A program made the translations under genes and the position numbers. From Streptomyces sp. Root431 (lineage in GTDB: Bacteria > Actinomycetota > Actinomycetes > Streptomycetales > Streptomycetaceae), in the NCBI RefSeq assembly GCF_001426585.1, contig NZ_LMEI01000006.1, forward strand, positions 124,001-188,000: 64,000 nt of DNA. The letters run 5' to 3'. The notes beneath the pieces are model-generated. The model did not search any database, was not told the DNA's origin, and saw only the letters and a list, made by a program, of their open reading frames with translations. Within the stretch, counting starts at the first letter, position 1. Each line of letters opens with the position of its first letter. Positions 52,126 through 62,407 of the stretch are shown in pieces.

Positions 52126-53130
52126 TCAGCCCGCCGGAACGGGAACCCGGACCGGGGCGGTCTCCGGCACCGCGCGACGCCTGCGGGCGCCCAGCAGCGT
52201 CGCGGTCAGGCCCGCCGCCGCCCAGAGGGCGAGGACGAGGAGCGGCCCGCCCGCCGCCGCGCCGTCGAAGGAGGAGACGGAGCGGAGTGCCGAACCCCCG
52301 GCGCCCGGCGGCAGCCACTGGCCGAGCGTGCCGACCGCGGTCGGCAGCAGCTCCGGCGCGCTCGCCACCCCTGAGAACGGATTGCCGATCAGGACCATCA
52401 GGAGGGCTGCCACGCCGAGGCCCGGCTTCCCGAGCAGCGAGGCCAGCCCCGCGAACGTCGCGCCGATCGCCAGGACGGTGAGGCCCAGGGTCCCCGCCTC
52501 GGCCCACCAGTTCCCGCCGAGAGCACCGAGCCAGCTGTCGGCGAGCGTCGCCCCGACGAGCCCGGTGAGCGTCGCGGCGCCGGCGAGAGCGGCCACCGCC
52601 CGGCCACCGCGCAGGCCGGCGAGGGTCGTGACGACACCCGCCGCCGCCCCGGCCAGAGTGAGCGGCAGCAGGGTCGAGGCGAGTACGGCTCCGCGCGGGT
52701 CGCCCGCCGGTGCGGCGACCACGTCCGTGACCGGGACCGTCGTGCCCGCGGGGGCCTGCGCGCTCACGGCCTCGCGCAGGAGTCCGGCCGCCACGGGGCT
52801 CGCGGCCGAGGCCGTCAGGAGCTCCGTACCACGCGGGGTCACGACGACCGCTCCGTATACGTCCCGGTCCTCGATGGCCGCGCGGGCCGCGGCGGCGTCC
52901 TCGTAGCGGTGTACCTCGAAGGCCCCCTCGTGCCGGGCGAGCCCCTGCTCCACGGCCGCGGCGGCCGCCGCGGGCCCGGCGACGCCGATCGGCAGGTCGC
53001 GGGGGGCCGTCCGGGCCGCGGGCCACGCGAACGCGCAGAGGGCGAGGGTCACGACGGCCGGGATGAGCACCATCACCGCGATGGTTCGGCGCCCGAGTCC
53101 GATGGCGGTTTCGTCGGTGGCGGCGGACAT
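52126..53130 (-). CDS. Membrane protein of ABC-2/YhgE-like type
   Basis: 334 residues. One N-terminal membrane helix (IAVMVLIPAVVTLALCAFAW), an external domain of ~130 residues (DLPIGVAGP.., EVHRYEDAAAARAAIEDRDVYGAVVV), then five hydrophobic segments. This is the layout of ABC-2 type/YhgE-like export proteins; no ATPase is nearby. Its gene is divergent from a TetR gene, so it is probably the efflux target of that repressor. Confidence 0.82.
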   Translation of the reverse strand: MSAATDETAIGLGRRTIAVMVLIPAVVTLALCAFAWPAARTAPRDLPIGVAGPAAAAAAVEQGLARHEGAFEVHRYEDAAAARAAIEDRDVYGAVVVTPRGTELLTASAASPVAAGLLREAVSAQAPAGTTVPVTDVVAAPAGDPRGAVLASTLLPLTLAGAAAGVVTTLAGLRGGRAVAALAGAATLTGLVGATLADSWLGALGGNWWAEAGTLGLTVLAIGATFAGLASLLGKPGLGVAALLMVLIGNPFSGVASAPELLPTAVGTLGQWLPPGAGGSALRSVSSFDGAAAGGPLLVLALWAAAGLTATLLGARRRRAVPETAPVRVPVPAG

Positions 53131-53142
53131 GGCGTCCTCGAT

Positions 53143-53173
53143 TCAAAGAGAAGGATCGTTCGTTTTTCTTTGA
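53143..53173. promoter_or_regulatory. Inverted repeat upstream of the membrane-protein gene (TetR operator candidate)
   Basis: TCAAAGAGAA (53143-53152) and TTTTCTTTGA (53164-53173) form a 31-base imperfect palindrome 12 bases upstream of the leftward start. Confidence 0.55.
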
Positions 53174-53199
53174 TGTCACTCTGCGGCGAGGTCGGGAAG

Positions 53200-53228
53200 T
53201 TGTCAAGAATGAATATTCGTTTTAGCTT
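53200..53228 (+). promoter_or_regulatory. Leaderless promoter of tetR with embedded palindrome
   Basis: TTGTCA (53200-53205), a 17-base spacer and TAGCTT (53223-53228) are followed by the ATG 6 bases later. The spacer contains AATGAATATTCGTT (53208-53221), palindromic but for one pair of positions, a likely operator for autorepression. Confidence 0.65.
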
Positions 53229-53234
53229 CTTCCC

Positions 53235-53852
53235 ATGGCTCGTGTCTCCCAGGAACACCTCGACGCCCGGCGGCGGCAGATCCTCGACGGAGCGGCGCGC
53301 TGCTTCGCCCGCAACGGCTTCCACGCGACCTCGATGCAGGACGTGCTGGCCGAGGTGGGCCTGTCGGCGGGCGCGGTCTACCGGTACTTCCGCGGCAAGG
53401 ACGACCTCATCGCGGCCATCGCCGCCGAGGCGTTCGACCGCATTCGCGGGGCGTTCGAGGAGGCCTCGAAGGCGACGCCGCCGCCCACGCCCGACGTCCT
53501 GCTCGGTGCGGTGATCCGGGTCTTCCTGGAGGAGCGGATCGCGGGGGCCGACCGGCAGGCCTTCGCGCGCCTGATCATCCAGGTGTGGGCGGAGACGGTG
53601 CGCGACGAGGAACTGGCGAAGACCCTCTCCGGGCTCTTCGGCGGGATGCGCGCCGCTTGGACGGAGCTCGTCATCGTCTACCGCGAGACCGGCCTCCTGC
53701 CTGCCGACGTCCCCGCCGACCACATGGCTCGCACGCTCATCGCCGTCGCCCAGGGATTCATCGCCCAGCAGGCGCTCTTCGGGGACGTGGACGTGGAGAT
53801 CCTGGAGGACGGGCTCAGGGGGCTGATGTCCATGTCCGTCGATCCGGTCTGA
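53235..53852 (+). CDS. TetR-family transcriptional repressor
   Basis: 205 residues: HTH at 10-55 (ILDGAARCFARNGFHATSMQ, AGAVYRYFRGKDDL) and a TetR_C ligand-binding half. It is divergent from the membrane-protein gene with 104 bases between starts, and two palindromes lie in that space; this is the normal TetR-efflux layout. Confidence 0.93.
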   Translation: MARVSQEHLDARRRQILDGAARCFARNGFHATSMQDVLAEVGLSAGAVYRYFRGKDDLIAAIAAEAFDRIRGAFEEASKATPPPTPDVLLGAVIRVFLEERIAGADRQAFARLIIQVWAETVRDEELAKTLSGLFGGMRAAWTELVIVYRETGLLPADVPADHMARTLIAVAQGFIAQQALFGDVDVEILEDGLRGLMSMSVDPV

Positions 53853-54018
53853 TGATCATGGAAACGCAAAGCCGGAGTTAACGAGCCGGAAAAACTTCCG
53901 CCCTAACGTGCAATGTCTGGCCGCCGACCGCTTCTCCGCAGCTCAACAAGGTGTTGACGCTGGGTAGGGTCCGCAGCTGTCCGGGTCCCGTCCCGGTCGA
54001 CGACTGTGAGGTGGAAGA

Positions 54019-54321
54019 GTGCAACTGAGCCCGCACGAACAGGAACGCCTGCTCGTTCATGTCGCCGCCGACGTGGCGGAGAAGCGCCGGGCGCGGGGTG
54101 TGAGGCTCAATCACCCCGAGGCCGTCGCCCTGATCACCTCGCACATCCTGGAGGGCGCCCGCGACGGCCGCACGGTCGCGGAGCTCATGGCCTCCGGGCG
54201 CAAAGTGCTCTCCCGCGCGGACGTCATGGACGGCATCCCCGAGATGATCCACGACGTCCAGGTCGAGGCGACCTTCCCGGACGGCACCAAGCTCGTCACC
54301 GTCCACGACCCCATCGTCTGA
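54019..54321 (+). CDS. ureA: Urease gamma subunit UreA
   Basis: 100 residues, full length. [13 protein letters not shown] and HPEAVALI and [24 protein letters not shown] (in part) are typical. It begins the ureABCFGD operon with a GTG. Upstream a -10-like TAGGGT (53965-53970) and the palindrome CAACAAGGTGTTG (53944-53956) may be its promoter and an operator. Confidence 0.95.
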   Translation: MQLSPHEQERLLVHVAADVAEKRRARGVRLNHPEAVALITSHILEGARDGRTVAELMASGRKVLSRADVMDGIPEMIHDVQVEATFPDGTKLVTVHDPIV

Positions 54322-54335
54322 CCGGGGGAGTGCCG

Positions 54336-54752
54336 ATGATCCCCGGAGAGATCCTGTACGCGGAGGACCCCGTCGCCCTCAACGAGGGGCGCCCCGTCAC
54401 TCGCGTGACCGTGCTCAACGCCGCCGACCGGCCCGTCCAGGTCGGCTCCCACTACCACTTCGCCGAGGTCAACCCCGGCCTGGAGTTCGACCGCGCCGCC
54501 GCGCGCGGGCAGCGGCTCCACATCGCCGCCGGGACCGCCGTCCGCTTCGAACCCGGCATCCCCGTCGAGGTCGAGCTCGTCCCGATCGCCGGCCGCCGGA
54601 TCGTCCCCGGCCTGCGCGGCGAGACGGCGGGTCCCCTCGACGCCGATGCCGCCGGGGCCACCGCCGATGCCCCCGTGGTCACTGCCGACGCCGCCGGGGC
54701 CACCGCCACCGCCGCCGGGTTCGCCGGCCCGAACGGAGGCCCCCGTGCCTGA
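54336..54752 (+). CDS. ureB: Urease beta subunit UreB with C-terminal Ala-rich extension
   Basis: 138 residues; the first ~100 are a normal UreB ([31 protein letters not shown]). The last ~38 are Ala/Thr/Asp-rich with repeats ([18 protein letters not shown]), absent from the usual ~100-residue subunit. GGGGAG before ATG 54336. It overlaps ureC by 8 bases. Confidence 0.93.
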   Translation: MIPGEILYAEDPVALNEGRPVTRVTVLNAADRPVQVGSHYHFAEVNPGLEFDRAAARGQRLHIAAGTAVRFEPGIPVEVELVPIAGRRIVPGLRGETAGPLDADAAGATADAPVVTADAAGATATAAGFAGPNGGPRA

Positions 54753-56466
54753 CCTGCACCGCGCCGTCTACGCCGATCTCTTCGGCCCCACGACAGGCGA
54801 CCGCATCCGGCTCGCCGACACCGACCTCCTCGTCGAGATCGAGCAGGACCGCTCCGGAGGCCCAGGCCGCGCCGGCGATGAGGCCGTCTTCGGCGGCGGC
54901 AAGGTCGTCCGCGAGTCCATGGGCCAGGCGCGCACCACCCGCGCCGAGGGCGCCCCCGACACCGTGATCACCGGAGCCGTGATCATCGACCACTGGGGCG
55001 TCGTCAAGGCCGACATCGGCATCCGCGACGGCCGGATCACCGGCATCGGCAAGGCCGGCAACCCCGACACCATGGACGGCGTCCACCCCGACCTCGTGAT
55101 CGGCCCCGAGACCGAGATCATCGTCGGCAACGGCCGGATCGTCACCGCGGGCGCCGTCGACACCCACGTCCACTTCATCTCCCCGACCGTCGTCGAGCAG
55201 GCGCTCGCCACCGGCGTCACCACGCTCGTCGGCGGCGGCACCGGACCGGCCGAGGGCACCAAGGCGACCACCATCACGCCCGGCCCGTGGCACCTGGCCC
55301 GGATGTTCGAGGCCCTGGACACCTTCCCCGTGAACATCGGTCTGCTCGGCAAGGGCAACACCATGTCCCGGGAGGCCATGCACTCCCAACTCCGCGGCGG
55401 CGCCCTCGGATTCAAGATCCACGAGGACTGGGGCGCCACCCCGGCCGTCATCGACGCCTGTCTGGGCGTCTGCGAGGAGACCGGCGCCCAGCTCGCCATC
55501 CACACGGACACCCTGAACGAAGCGGGCTTCGTCGACGACACCCTCGCCGCCATCGCCGGCCGGACCGTCCACGCGTACCACACGGAGGGCGCCGGCGGCG
55601 GGCACGCCCCCGACATCATCACGGTCGTCTCCGAGCCGTACATACTGCCCAGCTCGACCAACCCGACCCGCCCGCACACCGTCAACACCATCGAGGAACA
55701 CCTCGACATGCTGATGGTCTGCCACCACCTCAACCCGGCCGTCCCCGAGGACCTCGCCTTCGCCGAGTCCCGCATCCGGCCCTCCACGATCGCCGCGGAG
55801 GACGTCCTCCACGACCTGGGCGCCATCTCGATCATCTCCTCCGACGCCCAGGCCATGGGCCGCGTCGGCGAGGTGATCATGCGGACCTGGCAGACCGCCC
55901 ACGTCATGAAGAAGCGGCGCGGCGCCCTGCCCGGCGACGGCCGCGCCGACAACCACCGGGCCCGCCGCTACGTCGCCAAGTACACGATCAACCCGGCCGT
56001 CGCCCAGGGCATGGACCACCTCATCGGCTCGGTCGAGACCGGCAAGCTCGCCGACCTCGTGCTCTGGGAGCCCGCCTTCTTCGGCGTGAAGCCCCTCGTC
56101 GTCGTCAAGGGCGGCCAGATCGCGTACGCGCAGATGGGCGACGCCAACGCCTCCATCCCCACCCCCCAGCCCGTCCTGCCCCGGCCGATGTTCGGCGCGC
56201 TCGGCAGGGCTGCCGCGGCCGGCTCCGTCAACTTCACCGCCCGCGCGGCGATCGAGGACGACCTGCCCCAGCGGCTCGGCCTGCACAAGGAGTTCGTCGC
56301 CATCGGCGACACCCGGCGGGTGACCAAGGCCGACATGCGGGAGAACGACGCCCTGCCGCGGGTCGAGGTCGACGCCGACACCTTCTCGGTGACCATCGAC
56401 GGCGACCCGGTGGAGCCGGCACCCGCCGCCGAACTCCCCATGGCCCAGCGTTACTTCCTCTTCTGA
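54745..56466 (+). CDS. ureC: Urease alpha subunit UreC
   Basis: 573 residues. Nickel ligands and lysine: H141/H143 (DTHVHF), carbamylated K224 (GFKIHEDWG), H253, H279, D367 (SSDAQA); active-site flap Cys C326 (MVCHHLN). Complete set, so an active urease is expected. GTG 54745 follows GGAGG by 5 bases. Confidence 0.96.
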   Translation: MPDLHRAVYADLFGPTTGDRIRLADTDLLVEIEQDRSGGPGRAGDEAVFGGGKVVRESMGQARTTRAEGAPDTVITGAVIIDHWGVVKADIGIRDGRITGIGKAGNPDTMDGVHPDLVIGPETEIIVGNGRIVTAGAVDTHVHFISPTVVEQALATGVTTLVGGGTGPAEGTKATTITPGPWHLARMFEALDTFPVNIGLLGKGNTMSREAMHSQLRGGALGFKIHEDWGATPAVIDACLGVCEETGAQLAIHTDTLNEAGFVDDTLAAIAGRTVHAYHTEGAGGGHAPDIITVVSEPYILPSSTNPTRPHTVNTIEEHLDMLMVCHHLNPAVPEDLAFAESRIRPSTIAAEDVLHDLGAISIISSDAQAMGRVGEVIMRTWQTAHVMKKRRGALPGDGRADNHRARRYVAKYTINPAVAQGMDHLIGSVETGKLADLVLWEPAFFGVKPLVVVKGGQIAYAQMGDANASIPTPQPVLPRPMFGALGRAAAAGSVNFTARAAIEDDLPQRLGLHKEFVAIGDTRRVTKADMRENDALPRVEVDADTFSVTIDGDPVEPAPAAELPMAQRYFLF

Positions 56467-56477
56467 CGGGGCCTCCG

Positions 56478-57143
56478 ATGACGTCACGCTCCGCCCTGCT
56501 CGTGCTCGCCGACGGGCGCTTCCCCGCCGGCGGGCACGCCCACTCCGGCGGCGCGGAGGCCGCCGTCAAGGCCGGCCGCATCAAGGACGCGGCCGGTCTG
56601 GAGGCCTTCTGCCGCGGCCGGCTCCACACCACCGGCCTCACCTCGGCGGGCCTGGCCGCGGCCGCCGCCCACGGACTCGACCCGTACGAGCTCGACGCCG
56701 CCGCCGACGCCCGTACGCCCTCGCCCGCGCTGCGCGCCGCCGCCCGCAGGCTGGGCCGCCAGCTCATGCGGGCCGCCCGCGCCGCCTGGCCGAGCCCCGA
56801 ACTCGACGCGCTCGCGGCGGCCTTCCCGCGCGGCGCCCATCAGCCCGTCGTCCTCGGCACCACCGCCCGGGCCGCCGGACTCGGACCCGAGGACGCCGCC
56901 CACTGCGTCGCGTACGAGACGGTCGGCGGCCCCGCCACCGCCGCCGTACGCCTCCTCAGCCTCGACCCCTACCAGGCGACCGCCGTCCTCGCCCGCCTCG
57001 CACCCGACATGGACCGCGTCGCCGCACGCGCGGCCGCCGCCGCCCGCCAGGGCGTCGACGCGCTGCCGGCCGCCTCCGCGCCGCTGCTCGACCTCACCGC
57101 CGAACAGCACGCGACCTGGCCCGTCCGCCTCTTCGCCTCCTGA
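56478..57143 (+). CDS. ureF: Urease accessory protein UreF
   Basis: 221 residues, helical UreF ([12 protein letters not shown] at the start, [12 protein letters not shown] near the end). It acts as a gate with UreG and UreD during nickel insertion. Translated 11 bases after ureC. No ureE gene is present. Confidence 0.92.
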   Translation: MTSRSALLVLADGRFPAGGHAHSGGAEAAVKAGRIKDAAGLEAFCRGRLHTTGLTSAGLAAAAAHGLDPYELDAAADARTPSPALRAAARRLGRQLMRAARAAWPSPELDALAAAFPRGAHQPVVLGTTARAAGLGPEDAAHCVAYETVGGPATAAVRLLSLDPYQATAVLARLAPDMDRVAARAAAAARQGVDALPAASAPLLDLTAEQHATWPVRLFAS

Positions 57144-57171
57144 CCCGAACCACCCTCAAGGGAGCCGCCCC

Positions 57172-57863
<692 letters not shown>

Positions 57864-57867
<4 letters not shown>

Positions 57868-58607
57868 GCCTGCGCGCCACCGCACGGATCGCGGCCGCGG
57901 CCGACGGCGGGCTGCCGCTCCTGGAGAGCGACGGCCCCCTCGCCCTGCGCCGCACCAGGGCCGCCGCCGGCTGGACCCGGGTCACCGTCGTCGGGGCGAT
58001 GAGCGCCCCGCTCGGCGGTGACCGGCTCGCGATCGAGACCGACGTACGGGACGGGGCCCGGCTCCTCGTGGACTCCGCCGCCGCCACCCTCGCCCTGCCG
58101 GGCCGGAGCGCCGAGCCCGCCACGTACGACCTCGGGATCGCCGTGGGGGAGGAGGGCGTCCTGCGCTGGCTGCCCGAGCAGCTCGTCTCCGCGCACGGCT
58201 CGGACCTGCGGATGCGCACCACCGTCGAGCTCGCCCCCACGGCCCGGCTCGTCCTCCGTGAGGAGCAGATCCTCGGCCGGCACGGCGAACGGCCCGGCAC
58301 CCTCGTCACCCGCCTCACCGTCCGCCGCGCCGGGCGCCCCCTGCTCGACCAGGAGCTGGCGTACGGCCCCGGGGCCCCCGGCGGCTGGGACGGCGGCGCG
58401 GTCCTCGGCGGCCACCGCGCCACCGGTCAACTACTGGTCGTCGATCCCGACTTCACGGACAAACCGGTGGAAGCCCGACTCCTCGGCGAGCAGGCCGTCA
58501 TCGCCCCGCTCGCCGGGCCCGCGGCCCTCGTCACCGCCGTCGCCCCCGACGCCCTCGCACTCCGCCGCCTCCTCGACGCGGCTCTGTCCGAACTCGCCCC
58601 GCTCTGA
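57864..58607 (+). CDS. ureD: Urease accessory protein UreD (UreH)
   Basis: 247 residues with the UreD beta-rich fold ([36 protein letters not shown]). GTG 57864 overlaps the ureG stop (GTGA). It scaffolds the apo-urease complex. Last gene of the operon. Confidence 0.92.
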
Positions 58608-58808
58608 GGCGAATCCGAGGCGCGTCCGGAGCGATTCCGCAGCGAACGCGGAAGATCACCGCTCAGCGGTACACCGTTCACCGGTTATTGGTTCGGCAAA
58701 GAAACAGGTGTACGCCCTTACCTCGCGAGCCCCCCGAGGGACAAGATCGCACGGACAACCCGACACACGGGGCTGCCACGGGGGCAGCGCCCACCCTGGG
58801 GGAGACAC

Positions 58809-60389
58809 ATGCGACGTACGGCAATGCTCGGTTCGGCCGGCACTCTGATAGCGGGCACGCTTGTCGTGGGCGCGCTCACGGCTCCGGCGGCCAGCGCCGA
58901 CAGCGGCCGGCAGCTGCGCGACGCGGAGGCGATCGGCGTCGCCGTCGCCGCGGCCCGCGCCGCCCAGACGGGCATCGACTGGCAGGACTGCCCGGCCGAC
59001 TGGGGCCTGGAGAAGCCGATCCAGTGCGGTTTCGTCACCGTCCCGGTCGACTACGCCAAGCCCAACGGCAAGAAGATCAAGATCGCGGTCGACCGCATCA
59101 ACGCCACCGGCACCCCCGCCGAGCGCCAGGGCGCCCTGCTCTACAACCCGGGCGGCCCCGGCGGCTCCGGCCTCCGCTTCCCGCGCCGCGTCACCACCAA
59201 GAACGCGATCTGGGCGAACACCGCCAAGGCCTACGACTTCGTGGGCTTCGACCCCCGCGGCGTCGGCAAGTCCGCCCCCATCTCCTGCGTCGACCCGACA
59301 GAGTTCGTCAAGGGCCCCAAGCTCGACCCGGTCCCCGACACCGAGGCCGACAAGCTCGCGCAGCGCAAGCTCGCCGCCGAGTACGCCAAGGGCTGCGCCG
59401 AGAAGAGCGGCGACATGCTGCCCTTCATGACCACCCGCAACACCGCGCGCGACCTCGACGTCGTCCGTGCCGCCCTCGGCGAGAAGAAGCTCAACTTCGT
59501 CGGCGTCTCCTACGGCACCTACCTCGGCGCGGTCTACGGCACGCTGTTCCCGACGCACGTCCGCCGCATGGTCCTGGACAGCGTCGTGAACCCGTCGAAG
59601 CGCTCGATCTGGTACGGCGCCAACCTCGGCCAGGACATCGCCTTCGAGGGCCGCCTGACGGACTGGATGACCTGGGTCGCCCAGAACGACGCCACCTACC
59701 ACCTCGGCGACACCCTGGCGGAGGTCCGGCAGCAGTGGGACACCCTGCGCGCCGCCGCCAAGAAGGAGCCCCTCGGCGGCAAGGTCGGCCCGGCCGAGCT
59801 CATCGGCTTCTTCCAGAACGCCCCGTACTACGACTCCATGTGGGCCCCGGTCGCCGAGGCCTGGAGCGCGTACGCCGCCGGTGACCCGCAGCCGCTGATC
59901 GACTCGGCCGCCGCGGACCTCACGGACACCGCGGGCAACGCCGCGTCGGAGAACGGCAACGCCGTCTACACCGCCGTCGAGTGCGCCGACGCCCCCTGGC
60001 CGACCAGCTGGAAGAAGTGGGACCGGGACAACTCCCGCCTCCACGAGAAGTACCCGTTCATGACCTGGTCCAACGCCTGGATGAACCTGCCCTGCGCCAC
60101 CTGGTCCGCCCCGCGCCAGCGCCCGACCGACGTGAAGACCAACAAGGGTCTGCCGCCGGTGCTCATCGCCCAGTCCGAGCGCGACGCCGCCACGCCGTAC
60201 GAGGGCGCGGTCGAGCTGCACAAGCGCTTCAAGGGCTCGCGCCTGATCACGGAGAAGGACGCCGGCTCGCACGGCATCACCGGTCTGCTCAACCCGTGCA
60301 TCAACACCAAGGTCGAGGCCTACCTGCTCAGCGGCAAGCTGGACGCGACGGACCAGACGTGCGCACCGCACGCCACCCCGAAGCCGTAA
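58809..60389 (+). CDS. Secreted alpha/beta-hydrolase, tripeptidyl aminopeptidase-like
   Basis: 526 residues. Signal peptide to about 30 (PAASA-DSG), oxyanion NPGGPGGSG (113-121), nucleophile S234 in GVSYGTYLG, and a TAP-type C-terminal domain with late Asp and His (AQSERDAATPYEGAVEL; DAGSHGIT). Family members are Streptomyces tripeptidyl aminopeptidases (Tap, SlpD/E). GGGGGAG precedes the ATG. Likely removes N-terminal tripeptides from secreted proteins. Confidence 0.92.
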   Translation: MRRTAMLGSAGTLIAGTLVVGALTAPAASADSGRQLRDAEAIGVAVAAARAAQTGIDWQDCPADWGLEKPIQCGFVTVPVDYAKPNGKKIKIAVDRINATGTPAERQGALLYNPGGPGGSGLRFPRRVTTKNAIWANTAKAYDFVGFDPRGVGKSAPISCVDPTEFVKGPKLDPVPDTEADKLAQRKLAAEYAKGCAEKSGDMLPFMTTRNTARDLDVVRAALGEKKLNFVGVSYGTYLGAVYGTLFPTHVRRMVLDSVVNPSKRSIWYGANLGQDIAFEGRLTDWMTWVAQNDATYHLGDTLAEVRQQWDTLRAAAKKEPLGGKVGPAELIGFFQNAPYYDSMWAPVAEAWSAYAAGDPQPLIDSAAADLTDTAGNAASENGNAVYTAVECADAPWPTSWKKWDRDNSRLHEKYPFMTWSNAWMNLPCATWSAPRQRPTDVKTNKGLPPVLIAQSERDAATPYEGAVELHKRFKGSRLITEKDAGSHGITGLLNPCINTKVEAYLLSGKLDATDQTCAPHATPKP

Positions 60390-60411
60390 CAGCCTTCGCG
60401 CAGCGATGAGG

Positions 60412-60442
60412 AGAGGGGCGGCCGCCCGACGGCCGCCCCTCT
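60412..60442. terminator. 13-bp hairpin between convergent genes
   Basis: AGAGGGGCGGCCG (60412-60424) and CGGCCGCCCCTCT (60430-60442) with a 5-base loop, after the TAP-like stop and before the epimerase stop at 60509. Confidence 0.8.
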
Positions 60443-60508
60443 TCCCTCGTTCGGCCGCCCTCTTCCCCCGTACGTCACCCCGTACGTCAGCGCCTCTCTC
60501 CCCGTGCG

Positions 60509-61543
60509 TCAGCCCCGGGCCTTCAGCCAGACGTCCTCCGCCGCGTAGTCGAACAGGTCCACGCCGTACTTCGCGAGACCCGTGAAGGCCTCCCGCCACT
60601 CCCGGTCGCCCAGGTGCGCGGTCAGCCACTCCACCGTCTCCGGGAGCGTCTCGGCGTACGACACCACCGGCCGGTAGCCCAACTCCCGCTCGGCCGCCGT
60701 CATGTCGTAGACGACGGGGTGTGGCGCGGTCCACGGAGTGGACCCCACCGTGCCCTCCGGCGCCCCCTCCATGAGGATCGTCTCGCTGCGCACGCCCATG
60801 ACCGCGTCGATCGCCGCACCGATCTCCGCCACCGTCGGCGCCTCCGGGTCGCCGCCGTTGAGCACCCGGCTGCCCGGGTTCGCCGCCGCGAGCCGGACCA
60901 GCTCCGCGAGGTTGTCCACGTGCACCGGGTGGAACCGCGAGGTGCCGCCGTACGCGAGGACGCGCACCGGCCGCCCGTCGAGCGCCCGCTTGACGAACCA
61001 CAGCTCGCGCGGACCCGGGCTGTACGGACCGTGGATCGCGCCCGCGCGCAGGAGCGTCGTCGGCAGCGCGTCGCCCGCCGCCAGCAGCTCCCGCTCCAGG
61101 GCGATCTTCCGCGTGCTGTACGTCGTGTCGCCGGGCGCGACCGTCCGCCACTCTTCCGCCGTGGGCACCGGGAAGGCGGGGAAGCCGTCGGGCCGGTCCT
61201 GGGTGTCGAAGCTGCGGCCCTGCGCGTCCTCGTAGACGGCGCCGCTCGACACCACCACCGCCGAACCGATCCGGTCGGCGAGACCGGTCAGCTGCCTGCC
61301 GTGCGCGCCGTCGTACGCGACGATGTCGACGAGCACGTCACAGCCCTCGCCGAGCCCCGCCGCCAGCGCCCCCTCCTCGGTCCGGTCGAGCCGCACCGAC
61401 CGGACCTCGTCCGGCCACCTCTCGTCCCTGACGCCACGCCGCGAAGCGGCCGTCACCTCCCAGCCGTCCGCGACGAGCGCCCGCACGGCCGCCCGCCCCA
61501 CCTGTCCCGATGCACCCAGTACGAACGCGTTTCCCTTGGTCAT
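60509..61543 (-). CDS. NAD-dependent epimerase/dehydratase
   Basis: 344 residues. Rossmann motif VLGASGQVGRAAVRAL, later STRKIALEREL (Y-x3-K) and FHPVHVDNLAELVRLA. Extended SDR; nucleotide-sugar or small-molecule substrate unknown. Starts at ATG 61543. Confidence 0.9.
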   Translation of the reverse strand: MTKGNAFVLGASGQVGRAAVRALVADGWEVTAASRRGVRDERWPDEVRSVRLDRTEEGALAAGLGEGCDVLVDIVAYDGAHGRQLTGLADRIGSAVVVSSGAVYEDAQGRSFDTQDRPDGFPAFPVPTAEEWRTVAPGDTTYSTRKIALERELLAAGDALPTTLLRAGAIHGPYSPGPRELWFVKRALDGRPVRVLAYGGTSRFHPVHVDNLAELVRLAAANPGSRVLNGGDPEAPTVAEIGAAIDAVMGVRSETILMEGAPEGTVGSTPWTAPHPVVYDMTAAERELGYRPVVSYAETLPETVEWLTAHLGDREWREAFTGLAKYGVDLFDYAAEDVWLKARG

Positions 61544-61607
61544 GATCTCGACGCTAGGGCCGAACGGGACGCCGGCCCAGGGGTTTGCGCCGTGCGCGGA
61601 TCCGCCC

Positions 61608-62354
61608 TCAGCGTTCCCGTCGGCGGAACTTTCGGGCGGGTACGTCGTTCCCCGCCTCCGCCGCCTTCACGACCGCCGCGTACTCGTCCACGTACTCCTG
61701 CCCGGAGAGCCGCAGGATCTCGTACATGATCTCGTCGGTCACCGCGCGGACCACTGCCCGCTCGCCCGCCGACCCCGCGAAGCGGGAGAAGTCCAGCGGT
61801 GCCCCGAAACGGATCGTGACCCGCCGGATCCGCGGCACGACCTTCCCCGGCGGCTGGATCTCGAACGTGCCGACCATCGCGCACGGCACCACCGGCACCC
61901 CGGCGGTCAGCGCCATCACCGCCACCCCCACCTTGCCCTTGTAGAGCCTCCCGTCATGGGAGCGCGTCCCCTCGGGATAGATGCCGAGCAGCTCGCCCTT
62001 GTCCAGGACGCCGAGCCCCTCGCGGATCGCCGCCTGCCCGGCCTCCTTCCCCGACCGGTCCACCGGGATCTGCCCGGCGGCCCGGAAGAAGGCCGCCGTC
62101 AGCCGGCCCTTGAGGCCCGGACCCGTGAAGTACTCCTGTTTGGCGAGGAAGGTGATCCGCCGGTCGAGCACGACCGGCATCAGGAAGTGGTCGGAGAAGG
62201 AGAGGTGATTGCCCGCGACGATCGCCGCGCCCTCCGCCGGGACGTGCTCAAGACCCTCGATCCGCGGCCGGAAGAGCAGCCTGAGCAGCGGACCCAGCAG
62301 TACGTGCTTCATCAGGTGGTAGAACACCCGCGACCCCCGTTCGTCGTTCGTCAC
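61608..62354 (-). CDS. 1-acyl-sn-glycerol-3-phosphate acyltransferase (PlsC family)
   Basis: 248 residues. HX4D motif NHLSFSDHFLMP and the EGTRS substrate motif (YPEGTRSHDG). Adds the second acyl chain to lysophosphatidate at the membrane. GTG start at 62354; divergent from the DUF3048 gene. Confidence 0.9.
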   Translation of the reverse strand: MTNDERGSRVFYHLMKHVLLGPLLRLLFRPRIEGLEHVPAEGAAIVAGNHLSFSDHFLMPVVLDRRITFLAKQEYFTGPGLKGRLTAAFFRAAGQIPVDRSGKEAGQAAIREGLGVLDKGELLGIYPEGTRSHDGRLYKGKVGVAVMALTAGVPVVPCAMVGTFEIQPPGKVVPRIRRVTIRFGAPLDFSRFAGSAGERAVVRAVTDEIMYEILRLSGQEYVDEYAAVVKAAEAGNDVPARKFRRRER

Positions 62355-62407
62355 TGCCCGTTGTATCGGCGCGCGGGCCCGTGGTCCACTGGTGGGGGAG
62401 CGTCATC

